Shown: positions 11,538 through 20,898 of the stretch, one piece after another
How positions within the stretch are numbered: position 1 is the stretch's first letter
Layout of the letters: each line of letters begins with the position of its first letter
DNA from: an uncultured Actinomycetes bacterium
GTDB lineage: Bacteria > Actinomycetota > Actinomycetes > Nanopelagicales > Nanopelagicaceae
NCBI GenBank assembly: GCA_903852585.1
Contig: CAINRG010000013.1
Span: forward strand, 1-34,153
DNA length: 34,153 bases
Reading direction: 5' to 3'
Translations under genes and position numbers: made by a program
Notes under the pieces: generated by a model
Databases searched by the model: none
Told to the model about the DNA's origin: nothing
What the model saw: the letters and a program-made list of their open reading frames with translations, nothing else

Positions 11538-13282
11538 TAGAGCTCCTGTGAATCCCAGACAGGCGCAAGTGAACGCGCAAGTGTGATTGAGTCATTAGAT
11601 GTTCCAGCTGCAACCATTGGCCACACCATTGCATCGCGGTGGACGCTAAAGTCCACAACAACAGGTTGGTCATTAATTGACATTGCCTTTTCGATAACAG
11701 CATCAACTTCATCGCGACTCTCAGCGCGAAGTCCAACACAACCCATTGCTTCGCCAAGCTTGGCAAAGTCAGGAATGCGCTTTGAATGAAGATCGGTATT
11801 TGAATAACGTTCGTTGTAGAAGAGTGATTGCCATTGGCGAACCATTCCAAGACTTTCGTTATTAATGATTGCAATCTTTACGGGGATGCCATTGAGAGCA
11901 CATGTTGTGAGTTCCTGATTTGTCATCTGGAAACAACCATCTCCATCAATCGCCCAAACTGTGCGATCTGGTGCGCCAACTTTTGCACCCATTGCAGCGG
12001 GAACTGCATATCCCATCGTTCCCAAGCCGCCTGAATTCAACCAGCTGCGAGGGCGTTCGTATTTAACAAATTGTGATGCCCACATTTGGTGTTGGCCTAC
12101 GCCGGCAACATAAATAGCTTCAGGACCTGCAATTAATCCAAGGCGCTCAATTACATATTGTGGTGAAAGCGAGCCATCAGAAGGGTGGTCGTAGCCCAAA
12201 GGATATATCTCACGCCATCCTTGTACTTGCTTTACCCAACCTCCGATATCAGGCTGGCCCTTTTTGAATTCAGCTTTAAGCACAGGAAGAAGTGCATCAA
12301 TAGTGTTCTTCAAATCTCCGACGAGTGGAACGTCGACGCGACGAAGCTTGCCAATCTCGGCAGGATCAATGTCTGCATGAATTACTTTTGCATTAGGTGC
12401 AAATGTTGAAAGTTTGCCAGTAACACGATCATCAAAGCGCGCTCCAAGTGTGATGAGCAAATCTGCTTTTTGAAGTGCGGTAACAGCAGCTACTGTTCCG
12501 TGCATTCCTGGCATACCAAGATGTTGTGGGTGACTATCTGGGAATGCGCCAAGAGCCATCAAAGTGGTGACAACGGGTGCGCCAGTAAGTTCTGCAAGCT
12601 TCATTAATTCCTTACTTGCATTTGCCTTGATGATTCCACCACCAACATAAAGAACTGGCTGCTTAGATTCTGCAATCAATCGTGCGGCATCGCGAATGTC
12701 ATTCTCATTCGGATCAAGCTTTGGCTTGTATCCAGCAAGATTGACTACAGCTGGGTAATCAAATGTTGTCTGTGCAGCGAGCGCATCTTTGGAGATATCA
12801 ACAAGAACAGCGCCTGGACGCCCCGTGGATGCGATGTGGAATGCTGATGCAATCGCATGGGGAATATCTTTCGGATTCGTGACCAAGAAATTGTGCTTTG
12901 TGACAGGCATTGTGATTCCGCGAATATCTGCTTCTTGGAATGCATCTGTTCCGATTGAGGATGAATTGACCTGGCCGGTGATGGCAACCATAGGCACAGA
13001 ATCCATTTGGGCATCAGCAAGAGGTGTTACAAGATTTGTGGCACCCGGACCTGATGTTGCGATACAGACTCCAACGCGGCCGGTGACTTGCGCATAACCT
13101 GTAGCGGCGTGGCCGGCACCTTGTTCGTGACGAACCAAGATGTGGCGAATCTTTGAGTCGAAGATGGGATCGTATGCAGGAAGAATTGCACCGCCGGGAA
13201 TTCCGAACATAACATCGACGCCTGCATGCTCCAAAGATTTCACGAGGGATTGTGCCCCTGTTACGTTTTCATTACTTGTCAT
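11537..13282 (-). CDS. ilvB: Acetolactate synthase large (catalytic) subunit
   Basis: ThDP/FAD enzyme that makes acetolactate from two pyruvates, or acetohydroxybutyrate from pyruvate and 2-oxobutyrate. [15 protein letters not shown] holds the catalytic glutamate (about residue 53). [15 protein letters not shown] ending in NN (about 447-475) is the ThDP-Mg motif. Two ATGs lie in frame: the first (13288) touches the GGAG of the binding site, the second (13282) has six bases between GGAG and ATG. I choose the second, giving 581 residues starting [11 protein letters not shown]. Its leader carries an attenuator (13331-13455), so this start controls the seven-gene operon down to cimA. Confidence 0.96.
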   Translation of the reverse strand: MTSNENVTGAQSLVKSLEHAGVDVMFGIPGGAILPAYDPIFDSKIRHILVRHEQGAGHAATGYAQVTGRVGVCIATSGPGATNLVTPLADAQMDSVPMVAITGQVNSSSIGTDAFQEADIRGITMPVTKHNFLVTNPKDIPHAIASAFHIASTGRPGAVLVDISKDALAAQTTFDYPAVVNLAGYKPKLDPNENDIRDAARLIAESKQPVLYVGGGIIKANASKELMKLAELTGAPVVTTLMALGAFPDSHPQHLGMPGMHGTVAAVTALQKADLLITLGARFDDRVTGKLSTFAPNAKVIHADIDPAEIGKLRRVDVPLVGDLKNTIDALLPVLKAEFKKGQPDIGGWVKQVQGWREIYPLGYDHPSDGSLSPQYVIERLGLIAGPEAIYVAGVGQHQMWASQFVKYERPRSWLNSGGLGTMGYAVPAAMGAKVGAPDRTVWAIDGDGCFQMTNQELTTCALNGIPVKIAIINNESLGMVRQWQSLFYNERYSNTDLHSKRIPDFAKLGEAMGCVGLRAESRDEVDAVIEKAMSINDQPVVVDFSVHRDAMVWPMVAAGTSNDSITLARSLAPVWDSQEL

Positions 13283-13330
13283 GTTCATCTCCTTCCGGTT
13301 TCCTTGATCTGATTTCTCTTATGCGGTGAA

Positions 13331-13363
13331 ATGAGAAAACCCTCAGTTTTTCCACTGAGGGTT
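13331..13363 (-). terminator. Intrinsic terminator in the ilvB leader (attenuator)
   Basis: On the minus strand AACCCTCAGT, loop GGAAAA, ACTGAGGGTT forms a perfect 10-bp stem, followed by TTCTCATTTC. It lies between the promoter and ilvB, about 50 bases before the start codon. It therefore would stop transcripts that never reach the gene, the defining layout of an attenuator. It follows the leader-peptide hairpin after one base. Confidence 0.85.
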
Positions 13364-13364
13364 A

Positions 13365-13394
13365 GCGCACGATCGTCTTGCTTAGATCGCACGC
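13365..13394 (-). promoter_or_regulatory. 10-bp hairpin spanning the leader-peptide stop codon
   Basis: On the minus strand GCGTGCGATC and GATCGTGCGC pair over ten positions (eight Watson-Crick, two G-U) around a 10-base loop that begins with the leader TAA. The 5' arm is the last part of the leader coding sequence, so a ribosome reaching the stop must open the stem, whereas one stalled at the earlier Val-Val codons leaves it free. This is what a translation sensor needs. I did not find an obvious antiterminator pairing between this hairpin and the terminator arms. Confidence 0.7.
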
Positions 13395-13420
13395 TCTCGA
13401 ATCACCACTGATGACTTCAT
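13382..13420 (-). CDS. ilvB leader peptide (12 residues, attenuation)
   Basis: The reading frame from the ATG at 13420 to a TAA encodes MKSSVVIRERAI. Four of twelve residues are branched-chain (Val-Val-Ile and a final Ile; GTG GTG ATT and ATC codons). It ends inside a hairpin and lies directly before an intrinsic terminator and ilvB, matching the known arrangement of ilv leader peptides. The candidate -10 box ends six bases before the ATG, so the peptide mRNA is probably leaderless; there is no Shine-Dalgarno. Regulation by charged Val/Ile tRNA is inferred. No leucine codon is present. Confidence 0.75.
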   Translation of the reverse strand: MKSSVVIRERAI

Positions 13421-13426
13421 AGGCCT

Positions 13427-13455
13427 ATTCTCGCCGACCTATTCGGGGCAGTCAA
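13427..13455 (-). promoter_or_regulatory. ilvB operon promoter
   Basis: TTGACT (13450-13455) and GAGAAT (13427-13432) on the minus strand are 17 bases apart, a standard sigma-70-type spacing. The -35 has five of six consensus bases and the -10 four. Transcription would begin at about the A of the leader-peptide ATG. GAATAGG occurs twice, 14 bases apart, across the spacer and -10, and a palindrome ATAGGCCTAT covers the start site; both could bind a regulator, but this is unproven. Confidence 0.65.
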
Positions 13456-13460
13456 CCCCT

Positions 13461-13474
13461 GAGACTCAAGTCTC
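13461..13474. repeat. Inverted repeat just upstream of the ilvB -35 box
   Basis: gagact-ca-agtctc is a perfect 6-bp inverted repeat with a 2-base centre, between the ilvD stop and the ilvB -35 element. It has no U-run on either strand, and a 2-base loop makes a poor RNA hairpin, so a protein-binding site is more likely than a terminator. Function is inferred only from position. Confidence 0.4.
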
Positions 13475-13479
13475 ATTAT

Positions 13480-15153
13480 TTAGGACGTTACTGCACCTTG
13501 GGAGGCAGAGCCAACGACCTTTGAATACTTTGCCAATACCCCGCGCTTGTACTTGTGGGGAACTGGAGAGAAACTCTTTCGGCGCTCGGCCAAAGTTGCC
13601 TCATCAACCAACAAATCAAGTTGGCGCGTAATGGTGTTGATGCGAATGCGATCGCCATCCTTGACGAATGCGATAGGTCCGCCGTCGACTGCTTCAGGAG
13701 CAACGTGGCCGACACACAACCCTGTGCTTCCTCCGGAGAATCGACCATCGGTCAACAAGAGAGTGGATTTACCAAGACCGGCACCTTTTATTGCTCCGGT
13801 GATCATCAACATTTCGCGCATTCCAGGTCCGCCTTTTGGACCTTCATAACGAATAACGACAACATCACCTGCTTGGATTGTTCCATTTTCTAAAGCTTCC
13901 ATCGCAGCTTGCTCACGTTCGAAAACACGGGCAGGGCCTTCAAACTCTTCAACTCCTACGCCGGCTGTCTTACATACCGCTCCTTCAGGAGCAAGTGAAC
14001 CGCTAAGAATTGTTATTCCTCCCCCGAGAGAGAGTGGGTTTTTGATGGAATGGAGAACTTCACCATCTGGATCAAGCGGCTTCACATCTGCAAGATTTTC
14101 AGCCATGGTCTTTCCGGTGACGGTCAATACATCTCCATGTAATAAACCTGCATCAAGAAGTGCGCGGAGAACGACTGGAATGCCGCCGACTTTATCCACG
14201 TCAGACATTACAAATTTTCCAAATGGCTTCACATCTGCAAGAAGCGGAACCTTGGAACTAATGCGCTGGAAATCTTCCAGTGTGAGGTCAACTTCTGCCT
14301 CATTTGCAAGTGCCAACAGGTGAAGAACAGCATTTGTTGATCCACCGAGCGCCATGACAACAGTGATGGCATTTTCAAAAGCTTTCTTCGTCAAAATATC
14401 GCGAGTTGTAATTCCTTGGCGAATCAATTCAACAACAGCGGCGCCAGATTTGATGGCGTAGTCATCGCGGCGACGGTCAACTGATGGAGGTGAAGCAGAA
14501 CCAGGAAGAGAAAGACCGATCGCTTCCCCAACTGCTGCCATGGTGTTGGCGGTGTACATGCCTCCACACGCACCTTCACCTGGGCAGATTGCTCGTTCAA
14601 TACGATCAACTTCTGCTTCGGTAATAAGTCCACGAGCACATGCACCGACTGCTTCAAAGGCATCAATAAGCGTCACATCTCGTCCATCGATATTTCCAGG
14701 AAGAGTGGATCCTGCATAAACAAATACTGCTGCAACATCGATACGAGCTGCCGCCATCATCATTCCTGGAAGTGACTTATCACAACCGGCAAACATCACC
14801 ATTCCATCAAGGCGTTCTGCTTGCATCACAGTTTCAACTGAATCAGCAATAACTTCGCGAGAAACAAGACTGAAGTGCATTCCTTCATGTCCCATAGAAA
14901 TTCCATCAGAAACCGAAATAGTTCCAAATTGCATAGGGAAGCCGCCACCCTCGATAACACCTTTGCGAGATGCCTTTGCGAGGCGATCAAGTGAGAGGTT
15001 GCATGGTGTTATTTCATTCCATGATGAGGCGATTCCGATTTGCGGCTTCTTAAAATCTTCATCTTCCATGCCAACAGCGCGGAGCATTCCGCGGGCCGGG
15101 GAACGTTCTAATCCGTCGGTGACAAGAGCAGAACGTGGCTTCATATTTGTCAT
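13480..15153 (-). CDS. ilvD: Dihydroxyacid dehydratase
   Basis: Iron-sulfur dehydratase giving the 2-oxo acids of Val and Ile. The 557 residues carry the cluster cysteines at 51 (ITPCNLSLD), 125 ([10 protein letters not shown]) and 197 ([16 protein letters not shown]), with the carbamylated-lysine region and [14 protein letters not shown] also present. The ATG has AGGAG nine bases upstream. It is five bases after gatB, so it travels with the gat genes. It ends before the ilvB promoter, hence outside attenuator control unless it reads through. This split of ilvD from the rest may uncouple its expression. Confidence 0.97.
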   Translation of the reverse strand: MTNMKPRSALVTDGLERSPARGMLRAVGMEDEDFKKPQIGIASSWNEITPCNLSLDRLAKASRKGVIEGGGFPMQFGTISVSDGISMGHEGMHFSLVSREVIADSVETVMQAERLDGMVMFAGCDKSLPGMMMAAARIDVAAVFVYAGSTLPGNIDGRDVTLIDAFEAVGACARGLITEAEVDRIERAICPGEGACGGMYTANTMAAVGEAIGLSLPGSASPPSVDRRRDDYAIKSGAAVVELIRQGITTRDILTKKAFENAITVVMALGGSTNAVLHLLALANEAEVDLTLEDFQRISSKVPLLADVKPFGKFVMSDVDKVGGIPVVLRALLDAGLLHGDVLTVTGKTMAENLADVKPLDPDGEVLHSIKNPLSLGGGITILSGSLAPEGAVCKTAGVGVEEFEGPARVFEREQAAMEALENGTIQAGDVVVIRYEGPKGGPGMREMLMITGAIKGAGLGKSTLLLTDGRFSGGSTGLCVGHVAPEAVDGGPIAFVKDGDRIRINTITRQLDLLVDEATLAERRKSFSPVPHKYKRGVLAKYSKVVGSASQGAVTS

Positions 15154-15158
15154 GCTTC

Positions 15159-16658
15159 TTACTCCTGACCTAGGTGCTTAAGTAGTAATTCTCGAACGCG
15201 TGCAGCATCTGCTTGTCCGCCAGTTGCCTTCATTACTGCGCCAATCAGTGCTCCGGCTGCAGGAATATTTCCGCCACGAACGCGGTCGGCAGTCTCAGGT
15301 TGGGAGGCAATTGCGCCTTCAATCGCTGCCATCAAAGCTGAATCGTCAGATACAACTTTAAGCCCACGCTTTTCAATAACCTCGCGAGGTGTTCCTTCTC
15401 CGTTAATGACTCCTTCTACAACTTGGCGAGCAAGTTTGTCAGTAAGTTCACCGGACGCGACGAGCAAAATTATTTCTGCAACTTGATCTGGGTTCATCAA
15501 CGACGTTGCTTCGACTTCCTTTTCATTTGCAACTCGAGAGATTTCACCTAACCACCAAGTGCGTGCTTTCGTCGGATCAGCACCAAGTTTTACAGTGGCT
15601 TCAACGGTATCCAGAAGTTCGGCATTAATCATTGCTGTCATCTCTTTATCCGGTACTGCCCACTCGGCTTGGAGGCGCTTGCGGCGAACCGATGGACGTT
15701 CTGGAAGTGTTGATCGAATTTCTTCAATCCACGATGCATCAGGTGCCACAGGGACAAGATCTGGCTCTTGGAAATAACGATAATCCTCAGCTGTCTCTTT
15801 CGAGCGACCAGGCCGAGTCTCTCCACTTTCCTCGAGGAAATGTCGAGTCTCCTGAATAATGCGCTCTCCATTTTGAAGAAGATTTGCTTGGCGAATCATT
15901 TCACCGTGAATAGCACGTTCAACCGAGCGAAGTGAATTCACATTCTTTGTCTCGCTTCGAGTGCCAAGAATTCCGCTTCCCATGGGAGAGAGCGAAACGT
16001 TTGCATCGCAACGAAGAGAACCTTGTTCCATCTTTACATCAGAAACACCCAGCGAGCGAAGAATGTCGCGAAGCTCGGTGACATATGCGCGTGCTACTTG
16101 AGGTGCATATTTACCGGTTCCGGGAACCATCTTTGTCACGATTTCCATCAATGGGATGCCGGCACGGTTGTAATCCAAAAGTGAATATTCAGCACCATGA
16201 ATTCGACCAGTTGCGCCTCCGACGTGTAAAGACTTTCCTGTGTCTTCCTCCATGTGGACGCGCTCAATCTCAACTCTAAACGTCTTTACGCCTTCGTCAG
16301 TATCGATTTCAACATCGAGGAATCCGTTTACACAGATTGGCTCGTCGTATTGGGAGATCTGGTAATCCTTTGGCATATCTGGATAAAAGTAATTTTTGCG
16401 AGCGAAACGACTAAAAGGTGCGATTGAACAATTGAGCGCAAGACCAATTTTTATAGCTGATTCAATTGCTACTTCATTCACAACGGGAAGTGAACCTGGA
16501 AGTCCTAAGCAAACAGGGCATGTTTGAGTATTTGGTTCTGCACCAAACTCAGTGGAACATCCACAGAACATCTTTGTATTTGTGTTTAGTTCAACGTGGA
16601 CTTCAAGACCAAGCGTTGGCTCGTATTTTTCTACAACATCGTCATATTTAAGAGCCAT
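15159..16658 (-). CDS. gatB: Asp/Glu-tRNA(Asn/Gln) amidotransferase subunit B
   Basis: With GatA and GatC it converts Glu-tRNA(Gln) (and often Asp-tRNA(Asn)) to the amide form; GatB binds the tRNA and activates the substrate. The zinc-site cysteines are at 32, 34, 47 and 50 (FCGCSTEF ... TCPVC). [14 protein letters not shown] and the C-terminal YqeY-like helical domain ending [11 protein letters not shown] complete the family pattern. I start at 16658 ([21 protein letters not shown], 499 residues), because this ATG overlaps the gatA stop (TAATG) and has GGGAG seven bases upstream. A longer in-frame start at 16706 lies inside gatA and is not family-like. Confidence 0.96.
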   Translation of the reverse strand: MALKYDDVVEKYEPTLGLEVHVELNTNTKMFCGCSTEFGAEPNTQTCPVCLGLPGSLPVVNEVAIESAIKIGLALNCSIAPFSRFARKNYFYPDMPKDYQISQYDEPICVNGFLDVEIDTDEGVKTFRVEIERVHMEEDTGKSLHVGGATGRIHGAEYSLLDYNRAGIPLMEIVTKMVPGTGKYAPQVARAYVTELRDILRSLGVSDVKMEQGSLRCDANVSLSPMGSGILGTRSETKNVNSLRSVERAIHGEMIRQANLLQNGERIIQETRHFLEESGETRPGRSKETAEDYRYFQEPDLVPVAPDASWIEEIRSTLPERPSVRRKRLQAEWAVPDKEMTAMINAELLDTVEATVKLGADPTKARTWWLGEISRVANEKEVEATSLMNPDQVAEIILLVASGELTDKLARQVVEGVINGEGTPREVIEKRGLKVVSDDSALMAAIEGAIASQPETADRVRGGNIPAAGALIGAVMKATGGQADAARVRELLLKHLGQE

Positions 16659-18157
16659 TACTTTGCTCCCAATGCTGGTGCCTGAGACATTAAAGAAGAA
16701 CCCCACTTTGAGTTGAGGGCTGCTTCCAAAGTTCCACCTACTTGATACATCAAATCATCCTTCATTGCAGGAGTCATGATTTGAAAACCGACGGGCAAGT
16801 TATCTTCTGAAGCAAGTCCGCACGGAAGGCTCATTCCGCCGATGCCGGCCATATTGACTGGGATTGTTGCGATGTCGTTGAGATACATAGCGACAGGATC
16901 ATCAGCTTTCTCACCGATTTTAAATGCTGTTGTGGGCGCTGTTGGTGAGACTAAAACATCAGCCTTAGCGAAGGCAGCCTCGTAATCGCGCATAATGAGA
17001 GTGCGAACCTTTTGAGCAGATCCGTAATATGCCTCGTAATATCCAGATGAGAGCGCATATGTGCCAAGAATGATTCGGCGCTTTACTTCCTTGCCGAAAC
17101 CAGCCTGGCGGGTAAGGCTCATAACCTCTTCAGCACCGTGCGTTCCATCATCGCCGACGCGAAGTCCATAACGCATGGAATCAAAGCGAGCTAGGTTTGA
17201 CGAAGCTTCGGAGGGAGCGATTAAGTAATAAGCAGCGAGAGCATATTCAAAATTAGGGCAGGAAACTTCAACAATCTCCGCGCCGGCCTTTACCAGCTCA
17301 TCAAGTGCTTCGTTAAAGCGTTCACTGACGCCTTTTTGGAATCCATCGCCACCAAGTTCCTTGATGACACCAATCTTCATTCCTTTTACATCAAGTTTTT
17401 TTGCAGCGGCGACAACGGCCGGAGCCGGTGCATTGATAGAAGAAGAATCTTTTGCATCATGCCCAGCAATAACTTCATGAAGAAGGGCAGTATCGAGAAC
17501 TGTGCGCGCACATGGCCCTGCTTGATCGAGTGAGGATGAAAATGCAACAAGACCGTAGCGAGAGACAGCACCATATGTTGGCTTTACGCCAACAGTTCCT
17601 GTAACAGCAGCAGGCTGACGGATCGATCCACCGGTATCTGTACCAATTGCAAGCGGTGCCTCAAATGCAGCAAGAGCAGCGGATGAACCACCACCAGAAC
17701 CGCCAGGGATGCGTGAAAGATCCCAAGGGTTATGTGTTGGCCCATATGCAGAATTTTCTGTTGATGAACCCATTGCGAACTCATCCATATTTGTTTTACC
17801 AAGAATGACGATGCCCGCATCTTTGAGGCGAGTTACGACAGTTGAATCGTAAGGTGGGCGCCAATTTTCCAGCATCTTGGAACCACATGTGGTTGGAATG
17901 CCACGTTGTGCCATGACATCTTTAAGTGCAAGTGGGACACCAGCAAGCGGTGAAAGCTTCTCCCCCGCAGCACGTTTTGCATCAATGGTCTTTGCCTGTG
18001 CAAGTGCGCCCTCTTTATCGAGGTGCAGAAATGCATGAACATCCCCGTCAACTTTTTCAATGCGATCAAAATGTTGCTGCGCTAAATCAACGGCGCTTAC
18101 TTCCTTGGAGGAAAGAGCTGCTGACATTTCAGCGGCGCTTTTGAAGATAAAACTCAT
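16658..18157 (-). CDS. gatA: Asp/Glu-tRNA(Asn/Gln) amidotransferase subunit A
   Basis: Amidase that releases ammonia from glutamine for GatB. The 499 residues show the amidase-signature triad: Lys79 (ALKDVM), cis-Ser154 ([14 protein letters not shown]) and nucleophile Ser178 ([12 protein letters not shown]). [14 protein letters not shown] near the end is typical. The start overlaps gatC by four bases and the stop overlaps gatB by one. The complete gatCAB set implies that Gln-tRNA is made indirectly here, as in most actinobacteria. Confidence 0.97.
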   Translation of the reverse strand: MSFIFKSAAEMSAALSSKEVSAVDLAQQHFDRIEKVDGDVHAFLHLDKEGALAQAKTIDAKRAAGEKLSPLAGVPLALKDVMAQRGIPTTCGSKMLENWRPPYDSTVVTRLKDAGIVILGKTNMDEFAMGSSTENSAYGPTHNPWDLSRIPGGSGGGSSAALAAFEAPLAIGTDTGGSIRQPAAVTGTVGVKPTYGAVSRYGLVAFSSSLDQAGPCARTVLDTALLHEVIAGHDAKDSSSINAPAPAVVAAAKKLDVKGMKIGVIKELGGDGFQKGVSERFNEALDELVKAGAEIVEVSCPNFEYALAAYYLIAPSEASSNLARFDSMRYGLRVGDDGTHGAEEVMSLTRQAGFGKEVKRRIILGTYALSSGYYEAYYGSAQKVRTLIMRDYEAAFAKADVLVSPTAPTTAFKIGEKADDPVAMYLNDIATIPVNMAGIGGMSLPCGLASEDNLPVGFQIMTPAMKDDLMYQVGGTLEAALNSKWGSSLMSQAPALGAK

Positions 18158-18453
18158 TCTGCATCCCCCAAAATTTGAGGAACCTTGAATCGTTGCTCAT
18201 CAGAAGCAGGGGCGCCTGAAAGAGCATCTTCAGGAGAGAGCGAAGGGATAACTACGTCAGGACGTGTCACATTCTTCAACGGAAGTGGGTGCGAGGTTGG
18301 GGGAACATTATCTTTCGCTGCTTCTTGAACGCGATCTACCGCATGAAGGATCTGGTCTAATTCAGAGGCCAGGTGATCGAGTTCATCAGAACTCATTTCG
18401 ATGCGAGCTAGACGCGCAAGGTGAGCTACTTCGTCACGTGAGATTGCGGCCAT
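18154..18453 (-). CDS. gatC: Asp/Glu-tRNA(Asn/Gln) amidotransferase subunit C
   Basis: Small subunit that wraps around and stabilises GatA and GatB. The 99 residues begin [33 protein letters not shown], the standard GatC helix pair, and contain [21 protein letters not shown], the extended belt that crosses GatA. AAGG lies about seven bases before the ATG. It follows proA by nine bases and overlaps gatA by four, so proA-gatC-gatA-gatB-ilvD may be one transcript. Confidence 0.96.
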   Translation of the reverse strand: MAAISRDEVAHLARLARIEMSSDELDHLASELDQILHAVDRVQEAAKDNVPPTSHPLPLKNVTRPDVVIPSLSPEDALSGAPASDEQRFKVPQILGDAE

Positions 18454-18462
18454 GGCCCAACC

Positions 18463-19728
18463 TTATCGGATTTGGCCGGTGCCCCACACAATCCAAGTTG
18501 TGGTCGTCATCTGCTCAAGACCCATTGGCCCACGGGCATGAAGCTTCTGATTTGAGATACCAATCTCTGCTCCAAATCCCATCTGCTCTCCATCTGTAAA
18601 TCGTGTCGATGCATTTACCATCACGGCTGCGCAATCAGAGAGGGCAATAAATTGATGAGCGCGTTCCATATTTTCAGTAACGATTGCTTCAGTATGTTGG
18701 GTGCCATATTTTTGAATATGGTCAGCAGCGAAAATCAAAGAAGGGACAACGGCAACATTCATTTCAAGGGCGTTGTATTCAGTCGACCAATCTTCTTCCG
18801 ACGCCAAATCAACGTTTTGAGCAGATCTCTTAGCAATTTCTTTTGTTTCAGAATCAGCGTGAATCTTTACACCCGCATCTATGAGCGCCTTAAGTGCTAT
18901 CGGTAAAAACTTTTCTGCAACCGCTGAATGAACAAGCAAGGTCTCTGCGGCATTACAGACACTTGGGCGATGAGTCTTAGAATTCATAACAATGGGAAGT
19001 GCCTTGTCGAGATCGGCAAATTCATCGACATATACGTGACATACCCCTGCGCCAGTCTCGATGGTCGGGACAGAGGAATCATCCACGACGCGACGGATGA
19101 GTTCGGCGCTTCCGCGTGGAATGACAAGATCAACTTTTCCTCGCGCGTGAAGGAGCGCTCCAACTGTTGAGCGATCTTGCGAAGGAACAAGTTGAATAAC
19201 ATCTGGGGAGATTGGACCGCGGGAGAGTGACTCTCGCATAATTTCAACAAGAACTGCATTGCTCGCTGAAGCACTTGATGAGCCACGAAGAAGTGCAGCA
19301 TTTCCTGATTTCAAAAGAATCACGGCTGCATCGACGGTTACATTTGGACGTGCCTCGTAAACCATTCCTACAACGCCAAATGGAACGCTTACTTGTTTAA
19401 GCTTTAGCCCATTTGCAAGTGTACGTTCATGGAGAATCCTGTTGAGTGGATCTGGAAGTTGCGAAATTTGTCGAGCGCCATCTGCCATACCTTGTATGCG
19501 ATCGGCGGTCAGAAGTAAACGATCGACCATCGAACTTTGCATTCCCGAGCTCTTTGCCCGTTCAATATCAAGAGCATTTGCCCGAAGGATTCGCTCTGTT
19601 CCGGCGACCAATTCCTCAGCAATCTGATTGACGGCAGTGGATCGTTCAGCAGCAGATGCAGCAATAAGCGTGCGCGAGGCAGTGCGGGCACTCTCAGCCA
19701 GCTGATTGACCAGCGAAGTTGCTTCCAT
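18463..19728 (-). CDS. proA: Gamma-glutamyl phosphate reductase
   Basis: Second step of proline synthesis, NADPH-dependent reduction of gamma-glutamyl phosphate. The 421 residues have the aldehyde-dehydrogenase fold with catalytic Cys258 (THRPSVCNAAETLL), GVVGMVYEARPNVTVD and GNAALLRGSSSA. The C-terminal FGAEIGISNQKLHARGPMGL is the ProA signature. No clear Shine-Dalgarno is seen before the ATG. Normally proA follows proB; here a plus-strand gene separates them, so proA needs its own promoter, which would lie within the first part of that gene or the 30-base gap. Confidence 0.96.
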   Translation of the reverse strand: MEATSLVNQLAESARTASRTLIAASAAERSTAVNQIAEELVAGTERILRANALDIERAKSSGMQSSMVDRLLLTADRIQGMADGARQISQLPDPLNRILHERTLANGLKLKQVSVPFGVVGMVYEARPNVTVDAAVILLKSGNAALLRGSSSASASNAVLVEIMRESLSRGPISPDVIQLVPSQDRSTVGALLHARGKVDLVIPRGSAELIRRVVDDSSVPTIETGAGVCHVYVDEFADLDKALPIVMNSKTHRPSVCNAAETLLVHSAVAEKFLPIALKALIDAGVKIHADSETKEIAKRSAQNVDLASEEDWSTEYNALEMNVAVVPSLIFAADHIQKYGTQHTEAIVTENMERAHQFIALSDCAAVMVNASTRFTDGEQMGFGAEIGISNQKLHARGPMGLEQMTTTTWIVWGTGQIR

Positions 19729-19745
19729 TGAGTAAGCGTAAGGGC

Positions 19746-19751
19746 AATAAT
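19746..19751 (+). promoter_or_regulatory. -10 box for the plus-strand hydrolase, probably leaderless
   Basis: AATAAT matches five of six bases of TATAAT and ends seven bases before the ATG at 19759. No Shine-Dalgarno is present in the pyrimidine-rich spacer, so transcription probably starts at the start codon. The -35 region is weak (TTCCAT at 17 bases). The box lies in the 30-base gap between the divergent starts of proA and this gene. Confidence 0.45.
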
Positions 19752-19758
19752 CTCTCTC

Positions 19759-20898
19759 ATGAAATTCCTACGTAAAACCTTGGTCAGCGTCTTTGTTCTC
19801 TACTTTGCTCTCTGGGGCTTTACGCTCGTAATCCACTATCCAAACCCTTATCAATCGATTCGATTGGGTTTAGCACCAGCATCAAAAACTCCTGACCTCA
19901 TGCCGGCACACACCATTGCACCATCGAGCACACCCCTGACTTTCACAACTGCAAACGAGAAGATGCCGAACTCAGTTTCATGGAATGGCAAATCGATTTC
20001 CTGGCAAGAGTTTCTTGACACAGCACATACAAATGTTTTCTTAGTCCTTCGAAACGGTGTTCTCACCTACCAGTACTACCGCGACGGATTTACACCTACA
20101 ACTCGACTCCCCTCCTATTCTGTAGGAAAAACAATGACTTCCATCATGGTCGGGCAACTTATTGCTGCTGGCAAGATTAAAGAGAGCGATAAATTCGTTG
20201 ATTACTTCCCAGAGTATAAAAATGGAACATCTTTTGATCGCGTGACAATCGGCCAACTTCTGGATATGCGAAGCGGTGTTGGGGTCAGCGACAACTACCC
20301 AACTGGGCCTCAAGGCTGGGGCGTTGGAATTGCTCAAATGTATGCAACTACAGATATGAATTGGTTTATCAAACACAACAGAAAGATGGCATTTGAACCC
20401 GGCACACAAGGTTTGTATCGAAGTGTGGATCCTCAACTAATCGGCATGATCATTAAAAAAGTAACTGGCATGTCAATTAGCGAATATTTTAGTAAAAATG
20501 TATGGCAGCCAGTTGGTGCCCTCACTCCCGCGACGTGGAATGTAGATCATGTAGGAGGAATTGAAAAAACATTCTGCTGCTTCAATGCAACAGGTGAGGA
20601 TTATGCAAAGGTTGGCATGATGCTTCTCAATAATGGAATGGTCGGCAAGACTCGCGTTCTTGATCTCAATTGGATAAAGCGTATGAGTACATCTGTTGAA
20701 CAACTTGAGGGTTGGGGATATAGCGCCTACACATGGCATCCATACCCAGGAATCGACATGATGGATGGGTTACACGGTCAATATGTCTTTGTTGATCGTG
20801 CTACTCGAACAGTCATTGTGAAACTCAGTGATGTTCCAACTGGACTCGATATATCTCGCCCAACAGCTCAGGTGATGATGGGGATATCTAAGGCTTAG
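19759..20898 (+). CDS. Serine hydrolase of the class C beta-lactamase / 6-aminohexanoate-dimer hydrolase type
   Basis: Exported or membrane-anchored penicillin-binding-like hydrolase; true substrate unknown. In 379 residues, a hydrophobic N-terminal segment (about 7-26) is followed by a Thr/Pro-rich linker. Then comes the catalytic SxxK at Ser121-Lys124 (YSVGKTMTSIM), a probable Tyr220 (GLYRSVDPQLIG) and HGQY near 339. QPVGALTPATWNVDHVGGIEKTFCCFNAT closely resembles NylB/EstB-type hydrolases rather than true AmpC, so antibiotic resistance should not be assumed. It is the only plus-strand gene in the window, lying between proB and proA, and its last 11 bases overlap the proB end. No Shine-Dalgarno is seen. 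Confidence 0.88.
   Translation: MKFLRKTLVSVFVLYFALWGFTLVIHYPNPYQSIRLGLAPASKTPDLMPAHTIAPSSTPLTFTTANEKMPNSVSWNGKSISWQEFLDTAHTNVFLVLRNGVLTYQYYRDGFTPTTRLPSYSVGKTMTSIMVGQLIAAGKIKESDKFVDYFPEYKNGTSFDRVTIGQLLDMRSGVGVSDNYPTGPQGWGVGIAQMYATTDMNWFIKHNRKMAFEPGTQGLYRSVDPQLIGMIIKKVTGMSISEYFSKNVWQPVGALTPATWNVDHVGGIEKTFCCFNATGEDYAKVGMMLLNNGMVGKTRVLDLNWIKRMSTSVEQLEGWGYSAYTWHPYPGIDMMDGLHGQYVFVDRATRTVIVKLSDVPTGLDISRPTAQVMMGISKA

Noticed and set aside
13283-13288. First ATG of ilvB
   Set aside because: It directly touches the GGAG of the ribosome binding site; the ATG six bases further has proper spacing.
16659-16706. N-terminal extension of gatB to an upstream ATG
   Set aside because: Lies fully inside gatA, adds a sequence foreign to GatB, and the internal ATG at 16658 has a good binding site and a stop-start overlap.
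19759-20898. Antibiotic-resistance beta-lactamase
   Set aside because: It has the SxxK fold, but the sequence around the active site resembles NylB/EstB-type hydrolases; no evidence of beta-lactam activity.
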